Positions 7,198-15,486 of a DNA stretch of 48,432 nucleotides are shown piece by piece. The notes beneath the pieces were generated by a model. It saw only the letters and a list, made by a program, of their open reading frames with translations, had not been told where the DNA came from and did not search any database. Numbering within the stretch: the stretch's first letter is position 1; the number at the start of each line of letters is the position of its first letter. Made by a program: the position numbers and the translations under genes. The stretch is from positions 1 to 48,432 of the forward strand of contig JBJHBT010000029.1 in assembly GCA_050485645.1 (NCBI GenBank), written 5' to 3'. This stretch comes from JBJHBP01 sp050485645. GTDB lineage: Bacteria; Pseudomonadota; Gammaproteobacteria; Steroidobacterales; Rariloculaceae.

Positions 7198-7833
7198 GTG
7201 GCTGCCAAACTACGAATCGCCCTTGCCGCCATTTTGTTGGTGGCTGTGCCGGCATCGGCCGTGTTCGCCCAGCCTCTGTATCGCTGGGTGGACGACGAGG
7301 GCGTCGTGCACTTTGGCGACCGTGTTCCTCCTGAATACGCCAGCCGCAGCCGCCATGTGCTGAACAGCCAGGGGGTGCGGGTTGGCTTCGAGGAGGGTTC
7401 GCTCACCGACGAGGAGCGCGCGGCTCAGGCCGAAGCAGCCCGTCAGGTCGAACAGGAGCGCCGCGACCGCGCCGAAATCGCACGCCGCGACCGGATGCTG
7501 CTCGACACCTACCTCACCGTGGCAGACATCGAGAATCTGCGCGACCAGCGCCTTGAGCTGCTGGAATCACAGATCCAGGTCACCGAAATCTACCTCACGA
7601 ACCTCAGGGAACGCCTGCAGCGTCTGCATGCCGAGGCCAATCGCTACAGCCCTTACAGCGAACGCGAGGATGCGCCGCGGGTACCGGATAATCTCGCACG
7701 GGAAATCTCCGACACCCTGGGTTCGATCAATGTCTACGAAGACTCGCTGCACCGTATCCGCGAGGAGCAGGAAGAACTGCGCATGAGTTTCGCCCGCGAC
7801 ATTGCCCGCTTCAGGGAACTCAGAGGCAGCTGA
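7198..7833 (+). CDS. DUF4124-domain periplasmic protein
   Basis: The 211-residue protein begins at GTG with a signal peptide (ALAAILLVAVPASAVFAQ), then the DUF4124 motif LYRWVDDEGVVHFGDRVPP. The remainder (about 65-211) is strongly charged and helical with heptad-like Glu/Arg/Leu spacing, consistent with coiled coil. DUF4124 proteins are common in gamma- and betaproteobacteria; their role is unknown. The start is chosen because it gives a complete signal peptide and no other start is near; no strong SD is seen. Monocistronic. Confidence 0.8.
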   Translation: MAAKLRIALAAILLVAVPASAVFAQPLYRWVDDEGVVHFGDRVPPEYASRSRHVLNSQGVRVGFEEGSLTDEERAAQAEAARQVEQERRDRAEIARRDRMLLDTYLTVADIENLRDQRLELLESQIQVTEIYLTNLRERLQRLHAEANRYSPYSEREDAPRVPDNLAREISDTLGSINVYEDSLHRIREEQEELRMSFARDIARFRELRGS

Positions 7834-7891
7834 ACCGCGCTGATCCACGCGCCGCCCGCTCGAACGGCGTACCGTGGCGCGATGCAGGCGG

Positions 7892-8362
7892 CTAGCGTGT
7901 GCCGGTGTGGCCGAACCCGCCGGCGCCGCGGGAACTGTCGATAAAGCTTTCCACCACCTCGAACGTGGCCGGAACGACGGGCACGATCACCAGCTGCGCA
8001 ATGCGGTCGCCCGGTTCTATCCGGAACGTGCTCGCGCCGCGATTCCAGCAGGAGATCATCAGCTCGCCCTGATAGTCCGAATCAATCAATCCGACCAGAT
8101 TGCCGAGCACGATGCCGTGCTTGTGGCCGAGACCGGAACGCGGCAGGATCAGCGCCGCAAGTCCCGGATCATCCAGATGAATCGCCATGCCGGTGGGAAT
8201 CAGGCGGCAGTCGCCGGGCGCAAGTTCCAATGCTTCATCCAGACAGGCGCGCAGATCCGCACCGGCCGAGCCGCCGGTGGCCGGCGCCGGCAATGGAATC
8301 GCCGTGCCCAACCGTGGATCGAGGACCTTCAGCTGCACCTGGCGGCGCTCGAGGTCACTCAT
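7892..8362 (-). CDS. dut: dUTP diphosphatase
   Basis: Dut hydrolyses dUTP to dUMP, keeping uracil out of DNA and feeding dTMP synthesis. All five trimeric-dUTPase motifs are present: GSAGADLRA, PRSGLGHKHGI, GLIDSDYQGEL with the catalytic aspartate, GDRIAQLVI, and the C-terminal GAGGFGHTG that closes over the nucleotide. The start at 8362 (MSDLERRQ, 156 residues) is preferred over an upstream in-frame ATG because it overlaps the coaBC stop as ATGA and matches the usual length. The coaBC-dut pair is a classic gammaproteobacterial operon. Confidence 0.96.
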   Translation of the reverse strand: MSDLERRQVQLKVLDPRLGTAIPLPAPATGGSAGADLRACLDEALELAPGDCRLIPTGMAIHLDDPGLAALILPRSGLGHKHGIVLGNLVGLIDSDYQGELMISCWNRGASTFRIEPGDRIAQLVIVPVVPATFEVVESFIDSSRGAGGFGHTGTR

Positions 8363-9645
8363 CGCGTAATCGATCCATCGGCTTCCAGTCGGCTCATCCC
8401 GCACGCATCGTGTGGCGTGGCGCGATAGTGTTCGACGATCAGTTCGATCAGACGACGTGCCAGCACGGCCTTGCTGCCTTCTCCGAGCGCCGATTCACCG
8501 CCTTCCCAGTAGACGGTGAGCGTATTGGTTTCAGTGTCGAACCCGCAGTCCGGGCCGACACGGTTGGCGGCGATCATATTCACGCGCTTGCGCACCAGTT
8601 TGTCGCGCGCATGCCGTTCCACGTCCTGGGTTTCGGCCGCGAAGCCGACGGTGAACGGCGGATTCTTCAGTGCGGCCACACTGGCCAGCGTATCTTCGGA
8701 GCGCACCAGCGCCAGCTCCATGGTATCGGCGCTGCGCTTGATTTTCTCGGCGCTGGCCGTGGCCGGACGGTAGTCTGAAACCGCCGCGCAGCCGATGAAG
8801 ATGTCGGCGTCGGCAAGTTCCTCATGAACGCGCTGATACATCTGCGCAGCCGTCTCCACATTCACACGTCGCACGCCCGCCGGCGCGCACAGCGTTACGG
8901 GGCCGGCGATCAATGCCACTTCCGCCCCCGCCTCGCGGGCCGCCGCCGCCAGCGCGAAACCCATTTTTCCGGAGCTGCGGTTGGTGATGTAGCGCACCGG
9001 GTCGATGGGCTCGCGTGTCGGACCCGCGGTAATCACAACCTTGCGACCTTCCAGCAGACGCGGACTGAGGCGCAGGCCGGGGCCCAGCAGCCGAGTCACG
9101 ATGTCGTCCGGTTCCAGCATGCGACCCGGACCCGTGTCACCACAGGCCTGCGCGCCGTCGCCGGGGCCCAGCATCTGCACATCGCGTCCGGCCAGCAGAT
9201 CGCGGTTGTGCTGTACGGCCGGGTGCGCCCACATGGCCTGGTTCATCGCCGGCGCCAGATACAGCGGCGCGCGCGTGGCCAGGCACAGCGTGCTCAGCAG
9301 GTCCGGGGCGAGTCCCGAGGCCAGCTGGCCCATGAAATGGGCACTGGCCGGTGCCACCACAACGATCTCGGCCCAGCGCGCCAGTTCGATATGCCCCATT
9401 CCTGCTTCCGCGTCCCGATCCCACAGATCGGTGCGCACGCGCCGGCCGGAAACCGCCTGCAGCGTCATTGCCGTGACGAACTCGTGCGCGGCACGTGTCA
9501 TCACCACCTGCACCTGGCAGCCACGATCGACCAGCCGACGCACCAGCTCCGGCGTTTTGTAGGCGGCGATGCCACCGGTGACCCCGACCAGCACGCGAGG
9601 TGGTGTCGAGGCCGTGGGGGCAGCCGAAGCGGGAATGTTCGTCAT
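8359..9645 (-). CDS. coaBC: Bifunctional phosphopantothenoylcysteine decarboxylase / phosphopantothenate-cysteine ligase
   Basis: Two consecutive steps of coenzyme A synthesis are carried on one 428-residue protein. The N-terminal FMN decarboxylase part shows VGVTGGIAAYKTPELVRRL, PASAHFMGQLASGLAPDL and the PAMNQAMW motif. The C-terminal ligase shows VVITAGPTREPIDPVRYI, NRSSGKMG and a later KIKR segment. The start at 9645 (MTNIPAS) gives a short N-terminal tail; an in-frame ATG at 9681 would add 12 residues and cannot be excluded. It is divergent from radC and followed by dut with a 4-base overlap. Confidence 0.96.
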   Translation of the reverse strand: MTNIPASAAPTASTPPRVLVGVTGGIAAYKTPELVRRLVDRGCQVQVVMTRAAHEFVTAMTLQAVSGRRVRTDLWDRDAEAGMGHIELARWAEIVVVAPASAHFMGQLASGLAPDLLSTLCLATRAPLYLAPAMNQAMWAHPAVQHNRDLLAGRDVQMLGPGDGAQACGDTGPGRMLEPDDIVTRLLGPGLRLSPRLLEGRKVVITAGPTREPIDPVRYITNRSSGKMGFALAAAAREAGAEVALIAGPVTLCAPAGVRRVNVETAAQMYQRVHEELADADIFIGCAAVSDYRPATASAEKIKRSADTMELALVRSEDTLASVAALKNPPFTVGFAAETQDVERHARDKLVRKRVNMIAANRVGPDCGFDTETNTLTVYWEGGESALGEGSKAVLARRLIELIVEHYRATPHDACGMSRLEADGSITR

Positions 9646-9809
9646 TTCAGGTCGGGTGATGGTATGGCTGGCGGTCGTCATTGGCCGCGCGCCCAGCTTA
9701 CCGCCGTCGCGGTGGCGATTTCTACAGCACACGCGGACATATGAGACTTCTGGGCGCGACACCGCAGGGGTGAGCATGTACACCGGTGGTAACGGACAGG
9801 GAATGCCCG

Positions 9810-10484
9810 ATGAGCATAGGAGAATGGCCGCTGTCGGAGCGACCGCGGGAGAGGCTGCTGCGGCAGGGACCAACCAGCCTCTCCGACGGTGAGCTGGTGG
9901 CGGTATTGCTGGGCACCGGATGTGCCGGCAGCAACGCCCTGGCCATCGCACACGACCTCCTCAAGCGCTGGGGCGGACTGCCGGTGCTGCTGCAGCGCAG
10001 TACCGTGGAACTTGCCCAGGCGCGCGGCGTGGGTCCGGCGCGCGCCGCCCGGCTGCATGCCGCGGTGGAGCTGGGTCGGCGTTATCTGGCCGAGCCCGCG
10101 GGCCGCGGCGGCACGCTTCGGGCACCCGAAGACGCGGTACGCTTCTTCCACGCCCGCCTGGCAGACCTGCCGCACGAGGTGTTCGGCTGCCTGTTTCTGG
10201 ACACCAGGCACCGGCTGATCCGCTACGAGGAACTGTTTCGCGGCACCATCGACGGCGCGGCGGTCTATCCGCGCGAGGTCCTGAAGCGGGCACTGCACCA
10301 CAACGCCTCGGCCGTTATCATCGGCCACAATCACCCGTCCGGGGTCGCCGAACCCAGCGAGGCGGACCGCGGCATCACGCTGAAACTGGCCAAGGCGCTG
10401 TCGCTGGTCGACGTTCGGCTGCTGGACCACCTGGTCGTCAGCCGGGGCGGCCATGTCTCGCTGGCCGAACGGGGGTGGCTGTAG
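9810..10484 (+). CDS. radC: RadC-family JAB/MPN metalloprotein
   Basis: The 224-residue protein has the UPF0758/RadC layout: a helix-hairpin-helix N-terminal part (LSDGELVAVLLGTG, ARGVGPARAARLHAAVELG) and a JAMM zinc-protease-like domain with VIIGHNHPSG and the partner glutamate and histidine. The historical link to DNA repair is doubtful and the substrate is unknown. The ATG at 9810 begins the conserved MSIGEWPLSERPRERLL; eight extra codons lie upstream in frame. Placement next to rpmB-rpmG and coaBC is conserved in many gammaproteobacteria. Confidence 0.95.
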   Translation: MSIGEWPLSERPRERLLRQGPTSLSDGELVAVLLGTGCAGSNALAIAHDLLKRWGGLPVLLQRSTVELAQARGVGPARAARLHAAVELGRRYLAEPAGRGGTLRAPEDAVRFFHARLADLPHEVFGCLFLDTRHRLIRYEELFRGTIDGAAVYPREVLKRALHHNASAVIIGHNHPSGVAEPSEADRGITLKLAKALSLVDVRLLDHLVVSRGGHVSLAERGWL

Positions 10485-10498
10485 CCGGAATCGCTCGC

Positions 10499-10527
10499 TT
10501 GCCCGCCCCGCGGGCAATCGGTATAGT
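10499..10527 (+). promoter_or_regulatory. Sigma-70-like promoter of rpmB-rpmG
   Basis: TTGCCC (10499-10504), a 17-base spacer and TATAGT (10522-10527) form a good promoter about 40 bases before the rpmB ATG. A GC-rich hairpin (GCCCG/CGGGC) lies within the spacer. Confidence 0.6.
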
Positions 10528-10565
10528 GCCGACCCCTTGCGAAACGCACTTTCGAGGATGGTCAG

Positions 10566-10802
10566 ATGTCCAGGGTCTGTCAGGTTACGGGTAAGCGCCC
10601 GATGACGGGAAACAACGTATCGCACGCGAATAACAGGACGCGTCGCCGTTTCCTGCCCAATCTCCATACCCAGCGCTTCTGGCTGGAGAAGGAGAAGCGG
10701 TTCGTGCGCCTGCGTGTATCGTGCAAGGGCCTGCGGATTATCGACAAGCTCGGCATCGAGAATGTCATCGCCCGGCTGCGCAAGCGCGGCGAGAAAGTCT
10801 GA
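10566..10802 (+). CDS. rpmB: 50S ribosomal protein L28
   Basis: The 78-residue basic protein matches L28 along its length: MSRVCQVTGKRPMTGNNVSH, the RTRRRFLPNLH core, and the C-terminal KGLRIIDKLG. It is a structural component of the large ribosomal subunit near the peptidyl site. SD gagg precedes the ATG. It is followed after 16 bases by rpmG, the usual pairing. Confidence 0.98.
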   Translation: MSRVCQVTGKRPMTGNNVSHANNRTRRRFLPNLHTQRFWLEKEKRFVRLRVSCKGLRIIDKLGIENVIARLRKRGEKV

Positions 10803-10818
10803 AGAGAGAACGGCAGCC

Positions 10819-10974
10819 ATGCGTGAAAAGATTCGTCTGATGTCCACGGCTGGTACGGGACACTACTACACGACCACGAAGAACCGTCGTCTTCACCCTG
10901 AAAAGATGGAAGTGAAGAAGTACGACCCGCGCGTGCGCCAGCACGTGACGTACAAGGAAACCAAGATCAAGTAG
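10819..10974 (+). CDS. rpmG: 50S ribosomal protein L33
   Basis: The 51-residue product reads MREKIRLMSTAGTGHYYTTT then NRRLHPEKMEVKKYDP, a textbook gammaproteobacterial L33 of the cysteine-free type, so it does not bind zinc and would not act as a zinc reserve. The ATG at 10819 is fixed by the conserved N-terminus. It ends 72 bases before a strong terminator. Confidence 0.98.
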   Translation: MREKIRLMSTAGTGHYYTTTKNRRLHPEKMEVKKYDPRVRQHVTYKETKIK

Positions 10975-11046
10975 GCGGGCGCGGTCTGCCGCCGGATCGG
11001 GCCACCGGCCCGCGCTCCGGCCAGCCTTCGTCTTTGCCGCAGACAA

Positions 11047-11102
11047 CAAAGCCCGTGATGTCGCACCGCCTGAGCGGTCCGTCATCACGGGCTTTGTGTT
11101 TT
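11047..11102 (+). terminator. Strong intrinsic terminator of rpmB-rpmG
   Basis: A perfect 14-bp stem (CAAAGCCCGTGATG with CATCACGGGCTTTG) encloses a second hairpin (ACCGC/GCGGT) and is followed by TGTTTT. The stem lies between convergent genes and may also serve the minus strand, where its far flank is A/T richer. Confidence 0.85.
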
Positions 11103-11146
11103 CCGGGTGTTCGTTTTTCCGGTGTTCCGCTCTTTCCGGCGTCGCC

Positions 11147-12382
11147 CTACGCCCGTGCGGTCGACGGATCGGGCATCGGCCGGAACGACTTCAGATAGGC
11201 CACGAAGTCTTCCAGCGCCTGGATGCCGCTGGCCTCGGCACGCGTGCACCATTCCCTGAAATCCGCGAGCAGCTTTTCATTGCTGCTGTGCGCACCTTCC
11301 CACAGACTCTTCAGTTCGTTGCGGTACTCCAGCACCGTGCGCAGACCGGGGTTGCTCTGCACCAGGTCGGACAGATGCTCGCGCGAACGTTCGTCCAGCA
11401 TATGCGGCTGCCAGGCCAGCATCCGTCGCGCGGCACGCACCACCGAACCTGCATTGGTACGGTGAGCCAGCTCACGGCGCAGGATGGGCAGCGTCACGTT
11501 GTAGGTGTAGGCGCGCAGTACATGCATGCGGTGCACGATGATGGCACGCAGCGCATCCAGCTCGGCCACCGCGCCGGAACGCTCGCCAGCCCGCTCGCCA
11601 GCCTCAAGCTCCGGCATGGAAGCCACCCGGCGGATCTTCGCCAGGCCCAGTGCCGCCAGCACCTTCAGATGCAGCCAGCCCAGATCGATCTCATGGCGGC
11701 GCATCGAGAATCGTGCGGAACTGGGGAACGCGTGGTGGTTGTTGTGCAGTTCTTCACCGGCCACCACCACGCCGATGGGCCACAGGTTGGTTGACGCATC
11801 GTCGGTTTCGAAATTGCGGTAGCCTTTGGCATGACACAGGCCATTGACGATACCGGCGGCCATCACCGGCATGTTCGCGATCTGGAACGCGAACACGATG
11901 ATGCCCGGCACGCCGAGCACGATAAGGTCGAGCACCAGGAGCAGCGCGATGCCGAAGTAGCTGCGTACCGGATGGGCGTACAGATTGTTCTCGAGCCAGT
12001 CGTTCGGCGTGCCCTTGGCGTACTTGGCCACCGTCTCGGGTTTCACTGATTCGGCGCGATACAGCTCTGCGCCTTCCAGCAGCACACGCTTGAGGCCGAA
12101 CAGTCGCGGGCTGTGCGGATCGCCGGGTTTTTCGGTATAGGCATGATGCTTGCGATGCACCGCCACCCATTCACGCGTCGACGAACCGGTGTTCATCCAC
12201 AACCAGAAACGGCAGAAGTGGCGTAGCCAGGGGTGAAGATCGACGGAGCGATGTGCCTGGTCGCGATGGTAGTACAGCGTCACGCACATCATGGTCACGT
12301 GCATGGTCAGCAGCGTGACGGCCACATAGCCCCAGAAGCCGAGATTGGCCAGGCCGTAAAAATAGGTGTAGATGAAGTCCAC
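11147..12382 (-). CDS. Acyl-CoA delta-9-type fatty acid desaturase with C-terminal extension
   Basis: This integral-membrane di-iron desaturase has three histidine boxes: HRDQAH (residues 39-44), HRKHH (76-80) and HNNHH (213-217). Two hydrophobic hairpins (about 15-35 and 143-180) separate them. It would introduce a cis double bond into acyl chains and so tune membrane fluidity. After the desaturase core (about residue 260) comes a soluble helical extension of some 150 residues. Its end (WCTRAEASGIQALEDF) resembles the tail of ISL3/IS204-type transposases, a feature I recall in pseudomonad-type desaturases. Usual length of this class is about 390-400, so 411 is normal. It is monocistronic and convergent with rpmB-rpmG. 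Confidence 0.92.
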   Translation of the reverse strand: MDFIYTYFYGLANLGFWGYVAVTLLTMHVTMMCVTLYYHRDQAHRSVDLHPWLRHFCRFWLWMNTGSSTREWVAVHRKHHAYTEKPGDPHSPRLFGLKRVLLEGAELYRAESVKPETVAKYAKGTPNDWLENNLYAHPVRSYFGIALLLVLDLIVLGVPGIIVFAFQIANMPVMAAGIVNGLCHAKGYRNFETDDASTNLWPIGVVVAGEELHNNHHAFPSSARFSMRRHEIDLGWLHLKVLAALGLAKIRRVASMPELEAGERAGERSGAVAELDALRAIIVHRMHVLRAYTYNVTLPILRRELAHRTNAGSVVRAARRMLAWQPHMLDERSREHLSDLVQSNPGLRTVLEYRNELKSLWEGAHSSNEKLLADFREWCTRAEASGIQALEDFVAYLKSFRPMPDPSTARA

Positions 12383-12420
12383 GTTGGTATTCGCCTGTAG
12401 CGGTAGTTGGCGGAACAGCC

Positions 12421-12450
12421 ACTATAGCTGATCGCCGAATCACGCTCCAA
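12421..12450 (-). promoter_or_regulatory. Putative promoter of the desaturase gene
   Basis: On the minus strand TTGGAG (12450-12445), an 18-base spacer and TATAGT (12426-12421) precede the desaturase ATG by 38 bases. The -10 is strong, the -35 weak. Confidence 0.45.
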
Positions 12451-12590
12451 ACAGACACCGGGAACCGCCTCACAGTTCCCTGTTTCTCCCGGCATCGCCA
12501 TTTCCCTCACGCAGCGCGGTACCGGCGCAGGGTGGTGAGATGGACAAACGTGGACCGGGAGAACACTGGCGCACGCCGGTCATCGGCCGA

Positions 12591-12596
12591 TATGCT
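12591..12596 (+). promoter_or_regulatory. -10-like box for leaderless mutM
   Basis: TATGCT ends six bases before the mutM ATG, the same geometry as at trmB. There is no Shine-Dalgarno sequence in between. Confidence 0.35.
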
Positions 12597-12602
12597 CGTG
12601 CG

Positions 12603-13415
12603 ATGCCCGAACTGCCCGAAGTTGAAACCACGCGCCGCGGTCTCGCGCCTTGGCTGGAGGGGCGCACGATTGCCGTCATGCTGGTGCGCGAACCCCGTCT
12701 GCGCTGGCCGATAGCACCCGACATCGCGCCGCGGGTGCGCGGCCGGATGATCACCGGGCTGGGCCGTCGCGGCAAGTATCTGCTGGTGCACACCGACGCC
12801 GGCACGCTGATCGTGCATCTGGGCATGTCGGGCAGCCTGCGCTTTCTGCCCGAGCCGGTGCCGCTGAAGGCCCACGATCATTTCGAGCTGCTGCTCGACG
12901 GCGGCGGACGTGTGCGCTACAACGATCCACGACGCTTCGGCAGCCTGCATCTCACCGACGACCCCGGGCAGCACCCGCTGTTGCGAAACATCGGCCCCGA
13001 GCCACTCGGTAATGACTTCACGGCGACGTATCTGTGGCAGCGTTCGCGCGGTCGACGCGTCGCGATCAAGCAGCATCTGATGAACGGCCAGGTCGTCGCC
13101 GGGCTTGGCAACATCTACGTCAACGAGGCGTTGTTCCGTGCCGGCATCCACCCGCTGCGCGCCGCCGGTCGCATCGCACGCCGTCGCTTCGAACCGCTGG
13201 TCATCGCGATCCGTGAAGTACTCGAACACGCGCTGACGCAGGGCGGCACCACATTGCGCGATTTCGTCGGCGGCGACGGCAGACCCGGCTACTTCCAGAA
13301 CACGCTGGATGTGTACGGTCGCGGCGACGCCCCGTGTCGGCGCTGCGGCGGCACGATCAGACGCGAGGCCATCGGTCAGCGAGCCGTCTACTGGTGCGCC
13401 CGCTGCCAGCGCTGA
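12603..13415 (+). CDS. mutM: Formamidopyrimidine-DNA glycosylase
   Basis: MutM excises 8-oxoguanine and FaPy lesions and nicks the strand by beta/delta elimination. The start is fixed at 12603 because the catalytic proline must follow the initiator: MPELPEVETTRRGL. The lysine of the H-L-G-M-S-G region (VHLGMSGSLRF), the helix-two-turn-helix (NIYVNEALFRAGIHP) and the C-terminal zinc finger with CRRC and CARC pairs are intact. At 270 residues it has the normal length. It ends inside a long inverted repeat shared with the convergent ggt gene. Confidence 0.98.
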   Translation: MPELPEVETTRRGLAPWLEGRTIAVMLVREPRLRWPIAPDIAPRVRGRMITGLGRRGKYLLVHTDAGTLIVHLGMSGSLRFLPEPVPLKAHDHFELLLDGGGRVRYNDPRRFGSLHLTDDPGQHPLLRNIGPEPLGNDFTATYLWQRSRGRRVAIKQHLMNGQVVAGLGNIYVNEALFRAGIHPLRAAGRIARRRFEPLVIAIREVLEHALTQGGTTLRDFVGGDGRPGYFQNTLDVYGRGDAPCRRCGGTIRREAIGQRAVYWCARCQR

Positions 13416-13672
13416 CCTGGCGGCGCTCCGGGCCAGTGGGTGCTCCGGACCTGTTCATGAACCACGACACCGCCAAAGCCGGGCTGCTGCGGCGTATCCC
13501 CCTTTCCCGGGGTGTCCGCGGCCAGGGATGGCCGCGGCCAAGGCGCATGGACGCTCTTCCGCCGTCCCCGGGACAAGTGGGATACGCCGCAGCAGCCCGG
13601 CCAACGCAAAGCGCAACACCATTCATGAACAGGTCCGGAGCACTAGACTGGCCCGGAGCGCCGCCAGGTCAG
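13412..13672. repeat. 261-bp imperfect inverted repeat between convergent stop codons
   Basis: The two arms are near mirror images. The outer 26 bases (13412-13437, starting CTGACCTGGCGGCG) match the reverse complement of 13647-13672 perfectly. An inner block of about 21-22 bases (GTGCTCCGGACCTGTTCATG) and a third (CCGGGCTGCTGCGGCGTATC) also match, separated by diverged stretches of equal or nearly equal length. The centre has its own short hairpin (CCGCGGCC/GGCCGCGG). The ends coincide with the TGA stops of mutM and ggt. It could be a bidirectional terminator, a palindromic REP-like or MITE-like element, or the relic of a duplication. No second copy is seen in the window. Confidence 0.85.
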
Positions 13673-15486
13673 TCGCCCAGAACGAGACCTTCACGCCGCG
13701 GATCGGCCCCGCCAGCCAGCCGCCGCTCGCCGTCGCGATGGATGACGGCAATACCATGCAGTCCGCTGTTCAGCTGGCGCGCCGCCACCTGATGGCCGAG
13801 GGCGCGCAACGCATCGGCATGCTCCAGTACCTCGGTGCCCTCTTCCAGCTCGATGGGGCCGGTCTGCGCGATCACATGCGGCGCGGAGATGGCCTCCTGC
13901 ACGTTCATGTCCCAGTCCAGCATCGCCAGCAGAGCTCTTGCCACGTAGCCGATGATGCGCGTGCCACCCGGTGAGCCGATCACGAATGACAGCTGTCCGT
14001 CCGCATCGAGCACCAGCGACGGCGCCATGCTGCTCAATGGCCGCTTGCCCGCTTCAACGCGATTCGCCACGGGCCGGCCATCGATCTCCGGCACAAACGA
14101 AAAGTCCGTGAGCTGATTGTTCAGCAGGAATCCGCCGACCATGAGTTGACTGCCGAAGGTGGACTGCACCGTTGTCGTCATGGACACGGCATTGCCCCAT
14201 TGATCGACGATGGAGAAATGGCTGGTGGACACCAGATCCTGCGGTGGCGCCGCTGCATAGTTCCACGCCGTGACCTGTGGCGGACTGCCGGCGGTGACCG
14301 ACGGCATCGCACGCTCGCTGGTCACCAGCGACGCTCGCTCGCGGATGTAGGTTGGCGACAGCAGGCCCGCAAGCGGCACGTCGACGAAGTCCGCATCAGC
14401 CAGATACAGATTGCGATCGGCGAACGCCAGGCGACTGGCCTCGGCCAGCAGGTGAAGTGCCTGCACCGGATTGTCGGGGTAGGCAGGCGCGTCCAGCGCC
14501 TCCTGCAGCGCCAGTATCTGCTGTACCGTCACACCGCCCGAGGAGGGCGGCCGCGGGCCGCAGACCCGCCAGCTGCGGTACGGCGTGCAAAGCGGCTCCA
14601 GCACGCGGACCCGATAGGCTGCAAGATCCTCCACGGTCAGCCGTCCCGGTGCGATGTCATTGTCGCGCACGGCCGCGATGATGCGCTCCGCCAGTTCACC
14701 GCTGTACATCGGCTCCACGCCTTCGGCTGCAAGCAGCCGCAACGTGTCCGCGTAGTCGGGATTGACGAGCCGGTAGCCGACCGCCAGCGGAACACCCTGG
14801 TCGTCGTAGAAATAGGCGCGGAACTCGGGGACCGAGGCGAACCCGGCAAACCGCGTCAGCAATCCGTTGAGTCGCGGTGACACCTCGAACCCCCGTTCGG
14901 CGAGGGCGATTGCCGGACCGAACAGGGTCTGCCACGGCAGACGACCGTGATCCTGATGCGCCTGCGCCAGCAGCCGCATGACACCGGGAACACCCACCGC
15001 GGGACCCGCGGTTCCGACCGCGAAAAACCCGGCGGGACTGCCGTCCGCATCCAGATACATATCCGGGGTGGCGGCCGCCGGCGCGGTTTCACGCCCATCG
15101 TAGAACGTTACACGCGGTTTCCCGGCATCGGCATCGTGGCCGGCGTCGACTGCGGGGTTCGCGTCGACTGCGGGGTTCGCGTCGGCATCGGGATCGGCAT
15201 CGGGCGCCTGGTAGTGCAGCATGAAAGCCCCGCCGCCGATGCCCGAAGACTGCGGCTCCACCAGCGACAGCACCAGCTGCACCGCGATCGCCGCATCCAC
15301 CGCGCTGCCACCCACGCGCAGGATCGCCAGCCCGGCCGCCGCCGCATGCGGGTTCGCGGCCGCAACCATGTGTCGATCGGCGTATACCGGTTCACGCGCG
15401 TGAACCGTGGAAACGGCGGCCGCCAGCAGTGTCGCGACCGCACCCGACGCCACGGCGGCGTACTTCATCACTGTTGCCGGCCTCAT
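13669..15486 (-). CDS. ggt: Gamma-glutamyltransferase (periplasmic)
   Basis: The 605-residue precursor has a signal peptide (GAVATLLAAAVSTVHA) and the full GGT fold. Early motifs are GGSAVDAAIAVQLVL and EPQSSGIGGGAFML, which contacts the gamma-glutamyl group. The autocleavage site lies in STSHFSIVD, where the threonine becomes the nucleophile of the small subunit, followed by GKRPLSSMAPS. It hydrolyses or transfers gamma-glutamyl groups from glutathione in the periplasm. An acidic Asp/Ala/Pro repeat (about residues 95-122) interrupts the large subunit. The ATG overlaps the coaD stop by four bases; a second ATG six codons on (MKYAAV) is possible. Confidence 0.95.
   Translation of the reverse strand: MRPATVMKYAAVASGAVATLLAAAVSTVHAREPVYADRHMVAAANPHAAAAGLAILRVGGSAVDAAIAVQLVLSLVEPQSSGIGGGAFMLHYQAPDADPDADANPAVDANPAVDAGHDADAGKPRVTFYDGRETAPAAATPDMYLDADGSPAGFFAVGTAGPAVGVPGVMRLLAQAHQDHGRLPWQTLFGPAIALAERGFEVSPRLNGLLTRFAGFASVPEFRAYFYDDQGVPLAVGYRLVNPDYADTLRLLAAEGVEPMYSGELAERIIAAVRDNDIAPGRLTVEDLAAYRVRVLEPLCTPYRSWRVCGPRPPSSGGVTVQQILALQEALDAPAYPDNPVQALHLLAEASRLAFADRNLYLADADFVDVPLAGLLSPTYIRERASLVTSERAMPSVTAGSPPQVTAWNYAAAPPQDLVSTSHFSIVDQWGNAVSMTTTVQSTFGSQLMVGGFLLNNQLTDFSFVPEIDGRPVANRVEAGKRPLSSMAPSLVLDADGQLSFVIGSPGGTRIIGYVARALLAMLDWDMNVQEAISAPHVIAQTGPIELEEGTEVLEHADALRALGHQVAARQLNSGLHGIAVIHRDGERRLAGGADPRREGLVLGD
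15145..15204 (-). repeat. In-frame tandem repeats inside ggt
   Basis: Two perfect 18-bp copies lie at 15145-15162 and 15163-15180 (each GTCGACTGCGGGGTTCGC), followed by two near-identical 12-bp units at 15181-15204. All units are multiples of three. On the ggt strand they encode PDADPDADANPAVDANPAVD, an acidic surface insertion likely to vary in copy number. Confidence 0.85.

Noticed and set aside
13357..13626. 89- and 152-codon open frames inside the inverted repeat near 13.4-13.8 kb
   Set aside because: They arise from the GC-rich palindrome, have no SD and no protein-like pattern.
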